Below, in pieces: positions 41,262-52,269 of a DNA stretch of 64,000 nucleotides (within the stretch, counting starts at the first letter, position 1; each line of letters starts with the position of its first letter). The DNA is from Branchinecta lynchi (lineage: Eukaryota > Arthropoda > Branchiopoda > Anostraca > Branchinectidae). Made by a program: the position numbers and the translations under genes. The stretch spans positions 18,767,869 through 18,831,868 of the forward strand of contig JAKZAP010000009.1 of the NCBI GenBank assembly GCA_023053575.1, read 5' to 3'. The notes beneath the pieces are model-generated. The model was given only the letters and a program-made list of their open reading frames with translations. It searched no databases and had not been told where the DNA came from.

Positions 41262-44101
41262 TGGCTAATATTCGTGTTGCGTCATTTAATTGCCATTCAA
41301 TTAAGCGTAACGTGATGGCAGTGAGAGCCCTATGTGATGATAATGACATTATTTTCCTACAAGAAACGATGCTGTTTGATTTTGATCAACCGTACTTAAG
41401 CTCCATACATCCTGAGTTTATTGCTTTTGGAATGTGCGCCACACGTGCTGCAGATGGGTTGTTACGTGGCAGGCCTAAAGGAGGGCTGGCCTGTTTGTGT
41501 CGGAAGGGGTTAAGTTCGTCCGTGTCGTTCCCTATACCGGCAGATGACAGGTTACAGCCAGTGTGTTTGGATCTTGGTGGTATTAAATATTTATTTGTTA
41601 ATGTGTATATGCCTGTATGCTCTGAAGTGAGCCTTCCTGAGTTTTCTTTGTATTTAGGTAAGCTCCTTGCGTTAACATTTGATTTCGGAAACGTGTGCTT
41701 CCTTGGTGATTTCAACGCGAATTTATCTAAAGAGACGCTCTTTAGTAATGAACTGGTGGAATATACGGCTGTGAATGATATAATGATTTCTGACCAAGCG
41801 CTTCTTGAAAGTTCGACTTTCACTTACATGGGCCCGTCTGGTAATACGTCTTGGTTGGATCACGTGTTAAGTTCTAATTCTTTTCATCTATTGTTGAGTA
41901 ATATGAGTGTGAGATATGATATTTTCGGGTCTGACCACTTCCCGATTAGTTTTGATATGTCTTGCCGGATGTCTACCATCCCTGCTGCGGTTACGTTGCC
42001 ACTTTCTACACTGAAGGCTGTACCCCGTGTGGATTGGGATGCGGCTGGAAAGGCGCAGCTTGCGTCGTATACAGCTTATGTAGAGCGGAGAATTTGTGGT
42101 TTGGATATCCCTTCCATCTTCTCTTGTAAATCCCTTGCATGTAATAACCCTGTCCATCGTAGTAGTCTTGAAAAGTTGTATTTGATTGTTTTGTCGATAC
42201 TAATACTGGCTGCGTGTGAAAGCCTTCCACTGATCCCTCCTGCGCGTAGTCGAGTTCAGGATTACGGCGTCATTCCGGGATGGAATCGGTTTGTGCGGCC
42301 TCTTTATGGAGCTGCCAAGAGAGCTTTTATATCGTGGGTCGGGAATGGTAGAATTCCTGGGGATCAATTTGATACACTTAGAAAATCGTTAAATAGTAAA
42401 TACCGGAATGCGCTTCGGTGGTGTAAGAAAAATACGGACATGCTGAAGTCGACTGCGCTTGCCGAAAAACTCGGATCGTCAAAATTTAGGTTGTTTTGGA
42501 GACTTGTTTCGAAGTCCCAAAATGCGCCAAAAGCAACGAACCGAGTGGGTTGTGCTATTGGGCCAGTTGCTATTGCTGAACTGTGGCGTGGTCATTTTTG
42601 TGATATATTTTCTTCTGTTAAATCTGATGTTGGTAGTGTTAGAGTGGAGGCATTTTCCCAGTCCCTTCAGACTCCTGGAGAGCAGCTGATCTCGCTTGAG
42701 TCCGTGAGTCGTGCGATATCTGGGCTTTCTGGTAGTAAGTCTGGAGGTTTAGACGGAATTACGGCAAACCATCTAAAGTTTGGAGGAGCATCCTTGACCT
42801 GTATCCTGTCGCTGCTCTTTAATGGTTTTCTTAACCATCATTTTGTACCGCAGGCTCTTGTTGAGGTATGTCTTGTCCCTGTGCCGAAGTCTAGTTCTGG
42901 GGACATGACGTCACTCAGTAACTATCGACCCATCGCTTTAGCTGCTACGGTATCAAAGGTTTTTGAGCGATGTATGCATGCGGCACTGCAGCAGCAACTG
43001 GATTCATCGTACTTCCAATTTGGGTTTAAAGAGAAATCGTCGACTGAATTTTGTGTTTTTGTCCTTAAAGCAGTTATCCAGTATTTTTGGCTGTTTGCAA
43101 CCCCTGTGTTTGTTTGCTTTCTGGATGCTAAGGCTGCTTTTGACAGGGTTAACCATGAGAAGCTTCTGAAAAAGATGGTCTCGCGGGGTATTGACTCACG
43201 TTTTATTGGCACCCTTGGTGCATGGTTTGATACCCAAAGGTTTCAAGTTAGATGGAGCGGTGTTCTTAGCCATCCTTTTCCTGTCCTTAATGGTGTTAGG
43301 CAAGGTGGGGTTCTTTCTCCATTATTGTATAATTTATATGTTGATGAGTTGAATGAGCGGTTGGCTAGCCTTGGAGTGGGTTGTTTCGTACAAGGTGTGT
43401 GTTTCAACAACTTAAGCTACGCTGATGACCTAGCCATACTAGCCCCCACAGTATTCGCGCTCAATAAGCTTCTTCAAGTGTGTGATGAATTCGCGAAAGC
43501 AAATGATATTCTTTTCAACACGAAAAAGACGGTTTGTATGGCGTTTATCCCGAAAAGTCTTCAACTACGTTACATCCCCGATGTTATTTTGTCTGGTGAG
43601 GTACTAGCTTTTGTGCAAACTTTCAAGTATTTGGGCTTTACTTTTATTCCTTCTATGTCTGATGAGCCTCACATTGCTGCGCTCTCCAGATCACTGTCTG
43701 TGAGGGCCAATATATTAATTCGGAGGTTTGGTAGATGCGAGGCTTCTGTTAAGACCTTTCTTTTCAGAGCTTACTGTACTCCGCTGTACTGTTTGTCACT
43801 GGTGTGTAACACGAGAGTTAAGTGTCTAGATACATTTCGGGTTTTATATAACAACTCTTTCCGGTGGCTACACGGACTTGCATGGAACTGTAGTGCGTCT
43901 GGCATGTTTGTGGGTGAGGGCCTTCCTTCTTTCGGGGAACTTCGGCGTCGGGCTATCTTTTCTCTCCAGACCCGAATTCTTCGCTCTCGAAACCCCATGC
44001 TTGTGGTTCTTTCGAGTCCCCATATGAGACTGACGTTGCCTGTGTGGTTAGTCTGGAACCGCGAACTTTACATGTGTTGCGTAGAAGGTCCGCAATCTTA
44101 A
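41261..44101 (+). CDS. LINE ORF2: AP endonuclease plus reverse transcriptase
   Basis: 946 aa. The endonuclease domain covers about residues 1-230 with FNCHS, FLQET, LGDFNAN (about 147), SWLDHVL and SDHFPI (about 224), the expected AP-endonuclease residues. The reverse transcriptase domain covers about 530-800 with SNYRPIALAATVSKVFER, FLDAKAAFDRVNHEKL (motif A, about 620), GVRQGGVLSPLLYNLYVDEL (motif B), LSYADDLAIL (motif C, about 720) and FKYLGF. No stop or frameshift interrupts it. It nicks target DNA and copies element RNA in place. Confidence 0.93.
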   Translation: MANIRVASFNCHSIKRNVMAVRALCDDNDIIFLQETMLFDFDQPYLSSIHPEFIAFGMCATRAADGLLRGRPKGGLACLCRKGLSSSVSFPIPADDRLQPVCLDLGGIKYLFVNVYMPVCSEVSLPEFSLYLGKLLALTFDFGNVCFLGDFNANLSKETLFSNELVEYTAVNDIMISDQALLESSTFTYMGPSGNTSWLDHVLSSNSFHLLLSNMSVRYDIFGSDHFPISFDMSCRMSTIPAAVTLPLSTLKAVPRVDWDAAGKAQLASYTAYVERRICGLDIPSIFSCKSLACNNPVHRSSLEKLYLIVLSILILAACESLPLIPPARSRVQDYGVIPGWNRFVRPLYGAAKRAFISWVGNGRIPGDQFDTLRKSLNSKYRNALRWCKKNTDMLKSTALAEKLGSSKFRLFWRLVSKSQNAPKATNRVGCAIGPVAIAELWRGHFCDIFSSVKSDVGSVRVEAFSQSLQTPGEQLISLESVSRAISGLSGSKSGGLDGITANHLKFGGASLTCILSLLFNGFLNHHFVPQALVEVCLVPVPKSSSGDMTSLSNYRPIALAATVSKVFERCMHAALQQQLDSSYFQFGFKEKSSTEFCVFVLKAVIQYFWLFATPVFVCFLDAKAAFDRVNHEKLLKKMVSRGIDSRFIGTLGAWFDTQRFQVRWSGVLSHPFPVLNGVRQGGVLSPLLYNLYVDELNERLASLGVGCFVQGVCFNNLSYADDLAILAPTVFALNKLLQVCDEFAKANDILFNTKKTVCMAFIPKSLQLRYIPDVILSGEVLAFVQTFKYLGFTFIPSMSDEPHIAALSRSLSVRANILIRRFGRCEASVKTFLFRAYCTPLYCLSLVCNTRVKCLDTFRVLYNNSFRWLHGLAWNCSASGMFVGEGLPSFGELRRRAIFSLQTRILRSRNPMLVVLSSPHMRLTLPVWLVWNRELYMCCVEGPQS

Positions 44102-44171
44102 ATAAAAGGTAAATGTATTTTGTTGTTGTTTTTATGTGTTGTATGTGTAATGGCTCTAGAAGCCGTAGTCG

Positions 44172-44200
<29 letters not shown>

Positions 44201-44203
<3 letters not shown>

Positions 44204-44545
44204 ACCGGAAATTTGTTAAAGTAAAAGTTTTTTCTGAAGTGATATAGACAGGCCCGTATTCAGGAGTTCATTTCGGGGGGGGGGGGGGGGGGGTTGCCTT
44301 TCGTTTTTTTTTTCTTGCTGGTCGGACAAAAAAGTACAAAAAACATAGATCAGAGGGAAAGGCTTTTAAAAATGATGATTGTTGTATGTTTCGGGGGGGG
44401 GGGGGGGGGTCAACCCCCTACCCCCCCTAGATACGGCCTTGGATGTAGAGGTTAGATATAGCGGTTAAACACGATGAATATATTTTCGGACTTCACGGAT
44501 GGACAATTTGGTTGGAATCCGGTCAAAGCCGGAAGTTTACGAATG
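44201..44545 (-). repeat. Family B remnant with inserted G-tract repeat
   Basis: Resumes the B unit interrupted by the LINE. At 44250-44440 a segment between GGCCCGTATTCAGG and CTAGATACGGCC, with two G tracts (44275-44293, 19 G; 44393-44409, 17 G), interrupts it; B text (GGAATCCGGTCAAAGCCGG) resumes near 44515. Confidence 0.6.
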
Positions 44546-44739
44546 AAATGAAAAATTATCGACGAAGTACTTTGAAGAATTCAAAGAACGAAGTACAAGG
44601 CATTAGTTTGATCTTTTGTTCCACTTGCTTGGCTTTCTTTATCTTAGACGTTGGAACGTCTGCTGGTATATTTCAGTTTAGAGGAATAAAGGATTGAATT
44701 ATAGAGGCTTGGCGAAGCCTTCTTCTCTAATTGCACTGT

Positions 44740-47600
44740 CCGTCACCCTAAGCGAAAGATGTTACTTAATGTACAAAACATTTCTAGTCGAGTGTTCATT
44801 TATGAGCAATCCACTCTTGCGACAGCTGAAGCGGTTTTCAGCTTTCGGTTTTCACCGTGTTTTGTGCAGCTCAAAACTTGTGAACCGGTGCCGGTATCAA
44901 GTTCACTTTTGGATATTGGGGTCTAGTTGTGCCTTTTCGGGGATTTATTTTTAAATTAATTTAAAAGTTGCACCTCCCCTATCCGCCCAAGATTGCCCAA
45001 GAGTAAAGTTCGTGACTCGTGACAGGAATCAACAGGTATCAAGTTGAGCCCAATGTGGAAGGAGATTAAGAGTCCCGTCGTCGCTGGGTCGCATAGACAT
45101 GGTGAGGAAAGGTGTTAGCCACCTAGAGGAAGTCAATAAAACTGTATCTTACTTTTTTCCGTGCTTTGGCGCTTTGATGGAAGGAAAAGTTTGCTGACAT
45201 TGCCAAATAAACAACAACTTCTAAGGCCCTCTTTATGAAATAAAGTTCTACAGAAGTTCCATTTGTTGTCAAGATAAAAGAATATCAAGCAGTGGAATTT
45301 TCCACTTACACTTGGTACCTATTACCTGTTACTCAAGATTGACTTTTTGTCAATCTTATTGCAGTTCTAAGCTGTGTAATTTTTCAGGCAACTGGATCAA
45401 AGTTCCATCACGCGCAGAGCAAATCAACTCTATAGAGTAATGCAAGACCTATCCTTCCCATGCATCAAGAACGGGACTCCGTTGCGGCGCAACCCAGCTC
45501 GCTTGCCGAGAGAAGCTTCAGCAAACTGTTCGTGTGTACAGTGGCGGACTAGAGTTATTTTGCTCTGGATTAGTCGTTAATGACTGGTCAAGTCTCAGTG
45601 GAGATGTTAGTGTCCGCTAGCGGAGCTAGTGTTGCTGCAATTAGACTGTGTGTCACTTTTTTCAAAGTTCGCGTATTACTCTCTAGAGTTATTTTGCTCT
45701 GATCATGCGACAGAAAGCAGACGAAGAGGACTGAAAACCTTGAAGTTGCTAATAGCAATGGATATATTAGTTTTCATGGCATTTGCCCTTCGAACCAAGT
45801 TCCATAGAGCGATCGCAATTTCTTTCGGTCGGTCGTTCGGGTCTCTTTTTGCTTTTGGGGGGTCCCAAGCCCCACTTCCATTTGGTTAAGGGGTAATTCA
45901 GGCCAGATTGCCCATTTTTCATTGTTTTTAACTAGACAATAACGTGAGATATAGCGCTGAAATTCCTTCGGCTTTAGATCTTATGGCTGGGAATATATAT
46001 ATGTAGTTGAACCATACCCTCCCACCTTCCATGTTCATAGGTAAGTGGGTCCAAACTGCCCATGAGTTAAGCGTTTGACCCATGACTTGAATCAAAGTTC
46101 AAGCTGGTATACTTGAGGATATATAGGTCCAGACACGCATTTTTGATAGGTCCTGACCCCCCCCCCCCACCCTCCCAGTTCATGGGTAAGGGACCAGATT
46201 TCCCATAAGTTCGTCTATGACATTGATAGGTATCAAGTTCAACTCTTTTCTATTTGTGGATATACAGGCTATGTATAGATGTGGAGTAACAGCAACAAAT
46301 AAGACCACACAACGTACTTCAGTGCTTAATGAAAACCTGGAAACTGGACGGTTTGTCATATGATCGACGATATGCCGTTCTAAACGAAGTTGTGACGAAG
46401 GAGGTATTCGGCTGCAATTTTTTGGTTTATTGCACTTGTTGTTACAAGACATTCAGTATTGAAACTGAAACTGTTCTTGCAAGATCTTCATGGATTAATT
46501 CCAACATGCGATTTGTCTACATTAAAAGCTTTTAAAATGGGATGATTTCAAATAAGACCACTCCAATAACCAACTTCAATACTTGTTTGGTTATTGGGGA
46601 TATCAAATGTCTTGGTTCTAACGCTGTTTGTAGATACGATGCAATAAACATTTTACTTTCACACTCCAGGTTTGAGTGCTTGTGCACTTGTTAGCGGAGC
46701 GTTCATTTATGAAAACACAACTCTTATTTACACTGTAACCGTTTTCGGTTTTCGACGTTTACTGTCGAGTACATAACTCGTGAATCATTACAGGTACCAA
46801 TTTGAAACTTTATATACATATTGGCATGGGGGTCTAGTTGTGCCTTTTCGGGATTCCACCCCCACACCCGCCTGGTTCAGGAGCAATCGGGACCAGATTG
46901 CCCAGTGATTAATGCTCGAAACTTGAACAGAGCTGGATATAGACGATAACATTCCTTGTATAGTTGTGGTCACTAGGGTTGGGAAAATACTTTTTATAGT
47001 TGCACCTTCCCAACCCACCCCGTTCATGGGCAAATGGGACCAGATTGCCCAAGAGTAAAATTCGTGGTCCCCCGTGACAGGAGTCTATAGGTATCAAGTT
47101 GAAACTTTTTTAGCATTGGGGTCTCTTTTTCCTTTTTGGGGTTCCAAACGCCACTCTCAATTGGTTCAGGGTCGATTGGGCCCAAATTGCCCAGATTTGA
47201 ATGTTTTAACTATATAGGCAATATGAAATTTCTTCTGCTTTAGGTCTTACTGTGGGGAATATATATTTTGAGCTGAAGCGCCCAACCACCTTCCACGTTC
47301 ATGGGAAAGTGGGCCCAAATTGTCCATGAGTTAAAATTTTCACCCGTGACTGGAATCAAAATCAAGTTGATAAACTTGGGAATATATAGGTCTAGATATG
47401 GATTTCCATGGGTCTCCCCCCCCCCCTCCCATTCTATTATCTGGTTTATTGCACTTGTTATTACCTTGCTAATTGAAAAGAGGTTTAAAGGGTCAGACTG
47501 GCTGGCAAGACGTTCAGTCCTGAAACAGAAACCATTCTTGCAAGATGATCTTTGGATTTCTACATTAGAAGCTTTAAACTGCCTGAAATACTTCATCGTC
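44740..47600 (+). repeat. Tandem/dispersed repeat family E
   Basis: Recurring blocks include GTATCAAGTTGAAACTTT, GGGACCAGATTGCCCAAGAG, GTCTAGTTGTGCCTTTTCGG and TTCATGGGCAAATGGG. They are arranged in units of roughly 200-250 bp with much divergence and intervening blocks such as GGTTTATTGCACTTGTT (46428 and 47445). Short open frames here are shadows. No gene recognised. Confidence 0.6.
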
Positions 47601-47612
47601 ACCTTCCCTTAA

Positions 47613-48052
47613 AGGACACCTGAACAATGAAACCATACTTGAACACACCATGGAGATTGCATTTACAGACATGGCCAAGGAGAGCATTCTTCTCCTGAGC
47701 GTGACGTTTTCAAAATAGGGATGTTCGTTTCTGGAGGTTTGCACATGCAGACTCCAACACAAAAAGCGCAATGCATTCAAATCTTGTACAGGGCTGGCCG
47801 GATCGTATTGGAATTTCTTCTAGATATACATTTGGTCTTAACTGGTTAAAAAATATTCCAGAAGAAGGGTTGATTGGAGACATTTGTTCATTTCTAAAAT
47901 TGTTCGGTACTGAAATAAGGACAGATGCAAAATAGAGCAAAAATCATAGCTTGGAAACACTATTTCGTATTTGGATTGGATTTTCTGCAGGCAATGTTAA
48001 CGGAAGTCACACAGATAGGTATAATACTTGGTACTCTTCATTCAGGTGTCCT
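47613..48052 (+). mobile_element. TTAA-flanked MITE, family T3
   Basis: 440 bp bounded by AGGACACCTGAA and its inverse TTCAGGTGTCCT, with TTAA at 47609-47612 and 48053-48056. The termini differ from family T1, so a second TTAA-targeting family is present. Non-coding. Confidence 0.65.
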
Positions 48053-48343
48053 TTAACCAAGATGATTTCAAATTGGGTTAGTTCAATACTTGTTTGGTTT
48101 TTGGGGATGTGAAATGGTCCTGGTTCTTACGCTCTTCGAACATAAGATAACATTTTACTTTCACACTCCATGTTTGAGCGCTCACGCACTTATTATCTGT
48201 AATTTTAAAAGATACGACGTTTCTTCTTTTCTGTGTTAACACAAAGTATGCTTCTGAAACAGCAGGAGTGAGTTCTCTCAGACGAAGGGGCCACAACAAA
48301 TGTTTCTAACCGACAAGCATCGTCACGTTCGTATTTTGATGAA

Positions 48344-49143
48344 TTGTATTTTAAACCTCAAAAAGTTTTGAAGTTGTGGATCCAGGCTAGAGCTAATTCC
48401 CTCCCCCTGTTTGGTAGATTTAGAGTTTTAGATAGGCATAGGACTGGTCCAGATGTCAGGTATAATTGCCAACTTTGCAAAGCAGGGGTAGAGGAAAACA
48501 TGGACCACTTTATCAATCGATGCCAGGAGCTTTCGGAGTTAAGGGGATCTTATTTTAAAGTTTAACTGAACAGGCAACTTCTTTTTACATCTTAGATTCA
48601 AATATATTGAATTATTACAACACCCATTGGGGATTTTCATTCTGTCCACAGTAGTCTTCAGTAGGGACGTTGGGAATGTGGACGCTTTCTCATGGTGAAT
48701 CCGTCCACAATTCGCCCGCGAAAATTTAAACTGTCGACCAAATGTGATTTTTCAAGCTCATGTTTTGGTCGAGGTCAGATATGGCAAATACACAATTTAT
48801 TTATTCGTATGCTGCTGGTGTTGTTGCCAAATGTTCCAGGCACCACAGAGCTATCACAAAAACGGGAAGGGCGGCAAGCACAGTGGGATAATCGGTTATT
48901 TGGAAATATCAGAAAAACAAACTAACGCTTTTTCATCGGGTTTTCAAGATTATTTAAGTGAACAAGTGATGGGTAACTAGATTGTCGTATACTAGCCCTT
49001 TTCGGTTAAACTTTAAGGGGAGTGTTTTGCTTCTTCCGGATATCCTGAATAGCACTTCGGAAAGGGTTATAACAAAGGTGTGCGAATTTATGGACGGAGC
49101 GTTGAAGCTAAGAGCGACCAAGCTTAGCAGTGAGGCTTCATAG
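48344..49143 (+). pseudogene. LINE ORF2 C-terminal remnant split by a MITE
   Basis: The first part encodes LKLWIQARANSLPLFGR followed by a CxxC ... H ... C zinc-knuckle-like pattern (CQLCKAGVEENMDHFINRC), typical of the C-terminal end of ORF2 in several LINE clades. At YF the frame meets the T1 MITE (48559-49012). The same frame resumes after the MITE (LLLPDILNSTSER...) and ends at TAG 49141-49143. A transcript-like tail with AT-rich repeats follows to about 49325. No reverse transcriptase domain is left. Confidence 0.7.
48559..49012 (+). mobile_element. TTAA-flanked MITE, family T1, inside a LINE remnant
   Basis: 454 bp with AGTTTAACTGAAC and CTTTTCGGTTAAACT ends and TTAA on both sides (48555-48558, 49013-49016). 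The LINE frame on the two sides is in register if the MITE and one TTAA copy are ignored. This independently proves the insertion boundaries and the 4-bp TTAA duplication. Confidence 0.88.
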
Positions 49144-50239
49144 CCGTATGAAATCATTGTTGTTGTTTTCCTTTGTAATATGTACTATTGTTGTATTATG
49201 TATATGGCCCCTGGGCTTTTAAATACAGTTATTATTATTGTTCCTCGGTCGATCTTTTTAACTGTATTGACGTGTCCAGCACTATTTTTTAATTGTAAAA
49301 GACATTTATGGCAAAATAAACCGAATTGTAATTGTGATTGTAATTAGGGAATTTTCGTAAATGAAACAAGAAGGAAAATAATGCTATGAACGAACACGGA
49401 AGTCAAAACGAAGAACACGGAAGCCACTCGCTTTTCATTGCAATGGCGCAGAAAATGGGATTCTGAGTAGTACGCGTCGTTGCCCTCTAGTAGTCAAGAA
49501 CAAATAAACTGATAGAACCTCCGTTTTTAGTCTCATGCAGCGACTATGGATACACACCGACTGGAGGTACTTGCTATAGCTTTGAGGTGATACCCGTGTA
49601 CTTCCGTCTTCGCCGTTGCTCATCGCAGAGGAATGAGAGGAGGAGGCACACTGACCTACTCTGGAGCGCGTATAGGGAACTAATCGGCTTTTACTTTGAA
49701 AGTTCCTTCTACGCCGCTTCACAGTGATATAGCTATTTGTAGAAGTAATGAAAAGTGATGTGCCGTGTAGTTCCTAACCTCCACCCGTTTGCATCGGGCA
49801 GGGTATGGGGAAATATTCGACTCCGCATGGTTGTATTACAGAGACAGGGAGACGGAGGTTCTATCAGAATTTTGTTCTTGTTGGAATGAAAAGTTGTCAA
49901 ATTTGAGAAAACGGAGGGCGGTTGCTCTGATTTAGCTGACGTTTCTACTAGACATTCAGGATCCAAGTGCGGATAGGGCATTGCTAATATCTTAGTTTCG
50001 AGAGAATTTTCGCTTATTAGTTTTTGGAAAAACACCGTCAATATTTCTCCAAATGTCTCGAAAAGTGTTACAAAAATGTCTACAGTCGTCAGAGCCATGG
50101 GGCTTAGTGTATTTATTTACACCCGGATACAATTAATAAGCAAAGTACCTTTCCCAAACGGAAGCACAATTAATCAAATTCCCAAATTTCTACTAAACAA
50201 CGTTTCGACCTGGCTTTTAGTCTTTACGGGGGACAGGGA
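49144..50239. other. Unassigned stretch after the LINE tail
   Basis: A LINE-like tail region (49150-49330) is followed by sequence without recognised gene or repeat. The frame at 49733-50098 (minus) shows no domain. Confidence 0.35.
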
Positions 50240-50520
50240 CACAGCGGCGTTATAACTATGGCGGATTCCCCCCCCCCCAATGTTGTCGTTCAGTCGGTAA
50301 GAAATAGCCGAGCTGGTGCGAAATTTTTCATGATAACAGCTGTTTTTTTGCTGGAAGCGGTCAATTTTTTTTAAAAACAGTCGATTTCTCATAAGATATA
50401 GTCGATTTTTTCTTAAAAATAGTGTTTTTTCTTAAAATCAACGGATTTTTCGTCAACAGTCGGTAAAAATTACCAGCCAGTCGGTAAATACCTTGCCCCC
50501 CCCCCAACAAAAAAAACATT
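50240..50520 (-). repeat. G-tract-bounded repeat (reverse copy)
   Basis: Bounded by C tracts (50269-50278 and about 50495-50504), with imperfect internal repeats such as AACAGTCGATTTCTCATAAG and AGTCGATTTTTTCTTAAAA, and GGTAAAAATTACC near the end. Reverse relative of 5255-5505. Confidence 0.55.
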
Positions 50521-51122
50521 TTGCTAGTTACGCCTCTGCAGGGACGTCCACAAAGACACAAATATATTTTCTCGATTAGTCAAATTCCCAATTTCTACTC
50601 AGCAATCTTCTGCGGGCTTTTAATCTTTTCCGGGGAAAAGGAAGAGGACATACACAAAGGCACAAAAGATGTTTCCCGGGATATAAAGAGATCTGGTACC
50701 TGATTTTGCACACTTGGAAACACTTTCTGAGGCAATGTGATCCTTAAGCTCATCAAATTAGTGGCCCTGATTGCACCTTCTCTGGTCTAATTGACTCTTA
50801 AGTTGTCACGGTTATTTTCAATTACCTAAATTAAGACCTAACAGTTACCGAGATCTAAGCGTAACTAATGCGACTAATGTGTAGGTTGAAATGATGCAAG
50901 TGCACAGTGCATTATGTATGTCCCTTATGTATATTTGTTTAATAAAATGTGTACAATGCAGTGTGTATACTGCAATGTATATAATACAATACAGAGAGGC
51001 GGTGGTCTATATTATCGGTTTCGGGGGAGTAGAGCCTTTTAATTTAATTTATAAATGTGACACTTGTCATGTATCCATAATACTCCTTCAGTCAACAGTT
51101 CAACCGGAATTCGAAAGAGCTT

Positions 51123-51893
51123 GTGCAAAAAGCAAACCACGTCCTGAGCCGGCTTCATGTTTTTACAGCTCTAAGCTCTCTTGCAGTAAATCCAAGAAAA
51201 ACGAATTTTATGGTGTTTAGTCGAACTGGTTTGCCCGAACTTCTTGATAATGTGCTATATAATGGAGTCAACATAACACAGGTGTTTGTTTCTAAATATC
51301 TCGGATATTATATTGATTGCAATTTGTCTTGGACGAAGCATGGTGAAATAGTATCGGCAAAAGCAGCTAGAGGACTGGGAGTGATGAGGAGGCTGAAAAA
51401 AGTGTTTCCGATAGAAGTTGTCAAACTGTTATACAGTGCTATTGTGCATCCTTACATCACGTACGGTTGTTCTGTTTGGGCAAGTAATTTCTTTGCCAAT
51501 TATAAAAGAACCCAAATAATACAAAACAAAGCGCTGCGTCTCATAGGAGAATTTCAAAATTCTCAGAATACTATGGAGTGTTTTAGAAAGAATGCGATTT
51601 TGAACGTAGGTGAGCTTCGTGATTACCAGCTAGCGATTTTTGTTTTTCAAAGTGTAAATAAGGTAAGCCCTGAGTACTTTTATGATTAAAACTCGTTTTA
51701 TCACCCTTATTTTACCCGACATTCAGAGGATTTAGCTCACGAGAGAAGAAACACAACAAGAGCAGGATTTGTTCTCAGGAACATAGGTGTGAGTGTCTGG
51801 AATGACCTTCCAGAATCGGTCAGAGAGGCTGCAAGTCTGGCATCATTCAAGAGAATGGTTAAATCTCATTATTTGAGAGGGAAAGAAGTGTGA
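51123..51893 (+). pseudogene. LINE ORF2 remnant (end of reverse transcriptase to C terminus)
   Basis: The frame reads NPRKTNFMVFS, VSKYLGYYIDCNLSWTKH, AIVHPYITYGCSVW and later, after an in-frame TAA (51687-51689), RNTTRAGFVLRNIGVSVWND plus LPESVREAASLASFKRMVKS, ending at TGA 51891-51893. This is the post-catalytic part of a non-LTR reverse transcriptase (thumb and connector regions) in a clade different from the intact LINE at 41261-44101. The catalytic motifs are missing and the internal stop marks it as dead. Confidence 0.85.
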
Positions 51894-52269
51894 TAGGAGG
51901 AAAGGGTATTTATTTAAAACAAAACAAAAAAATATCCCCCCCCCAACCCAAGGTAATAAGGGAATGATATAGTGGATTCATGGTGGTTAGAATTACGGCC
52001 ACAATCAGGATTTTTTTGTCTTAAAAGTGGCCGCTAATCGTAAATTGTTTGCTTAATTTATGTGTTTTTGATGAAATTAAAAAAATATCTAATGTCTATG
52101 TCCAAGCTGACTGCAAATCATGCTTGACCTAACAGTGCAGAACGAATAAATCAGCTGCATTTTATTAGAGCTACATTTCGGACCTTCTTGACAAGGGTCC
52201 TCTTCAGGCTCAAGCGTGAGGAAAGTATGGTATTGTCGAAAACGGTATTCCTGAGCCATTTCACCACGA

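Larger units (their letters stand above)
39949..44200 (+). mobile_element. Full-length two-ORF non-LTR retrotransposon
   Basis: 4.25 kb: a 5' UTR of about 155 bp, ORF1 (40104-41261), ORF2 (41261-44101), a short 3' UTR with AATAAA (44100-44105), and an AAAT microsatellite tail (44177-44200). It is flanked by a 13-bp duplication with two mismatches (AAAACCAGAAGTT / AAAACCGGAAATT). Both ORFs are uninterrupted. The protein pattern places it in the CR1/Rex1/jockey-like range; the exact clade is not resolved. Confidence 0.88.
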
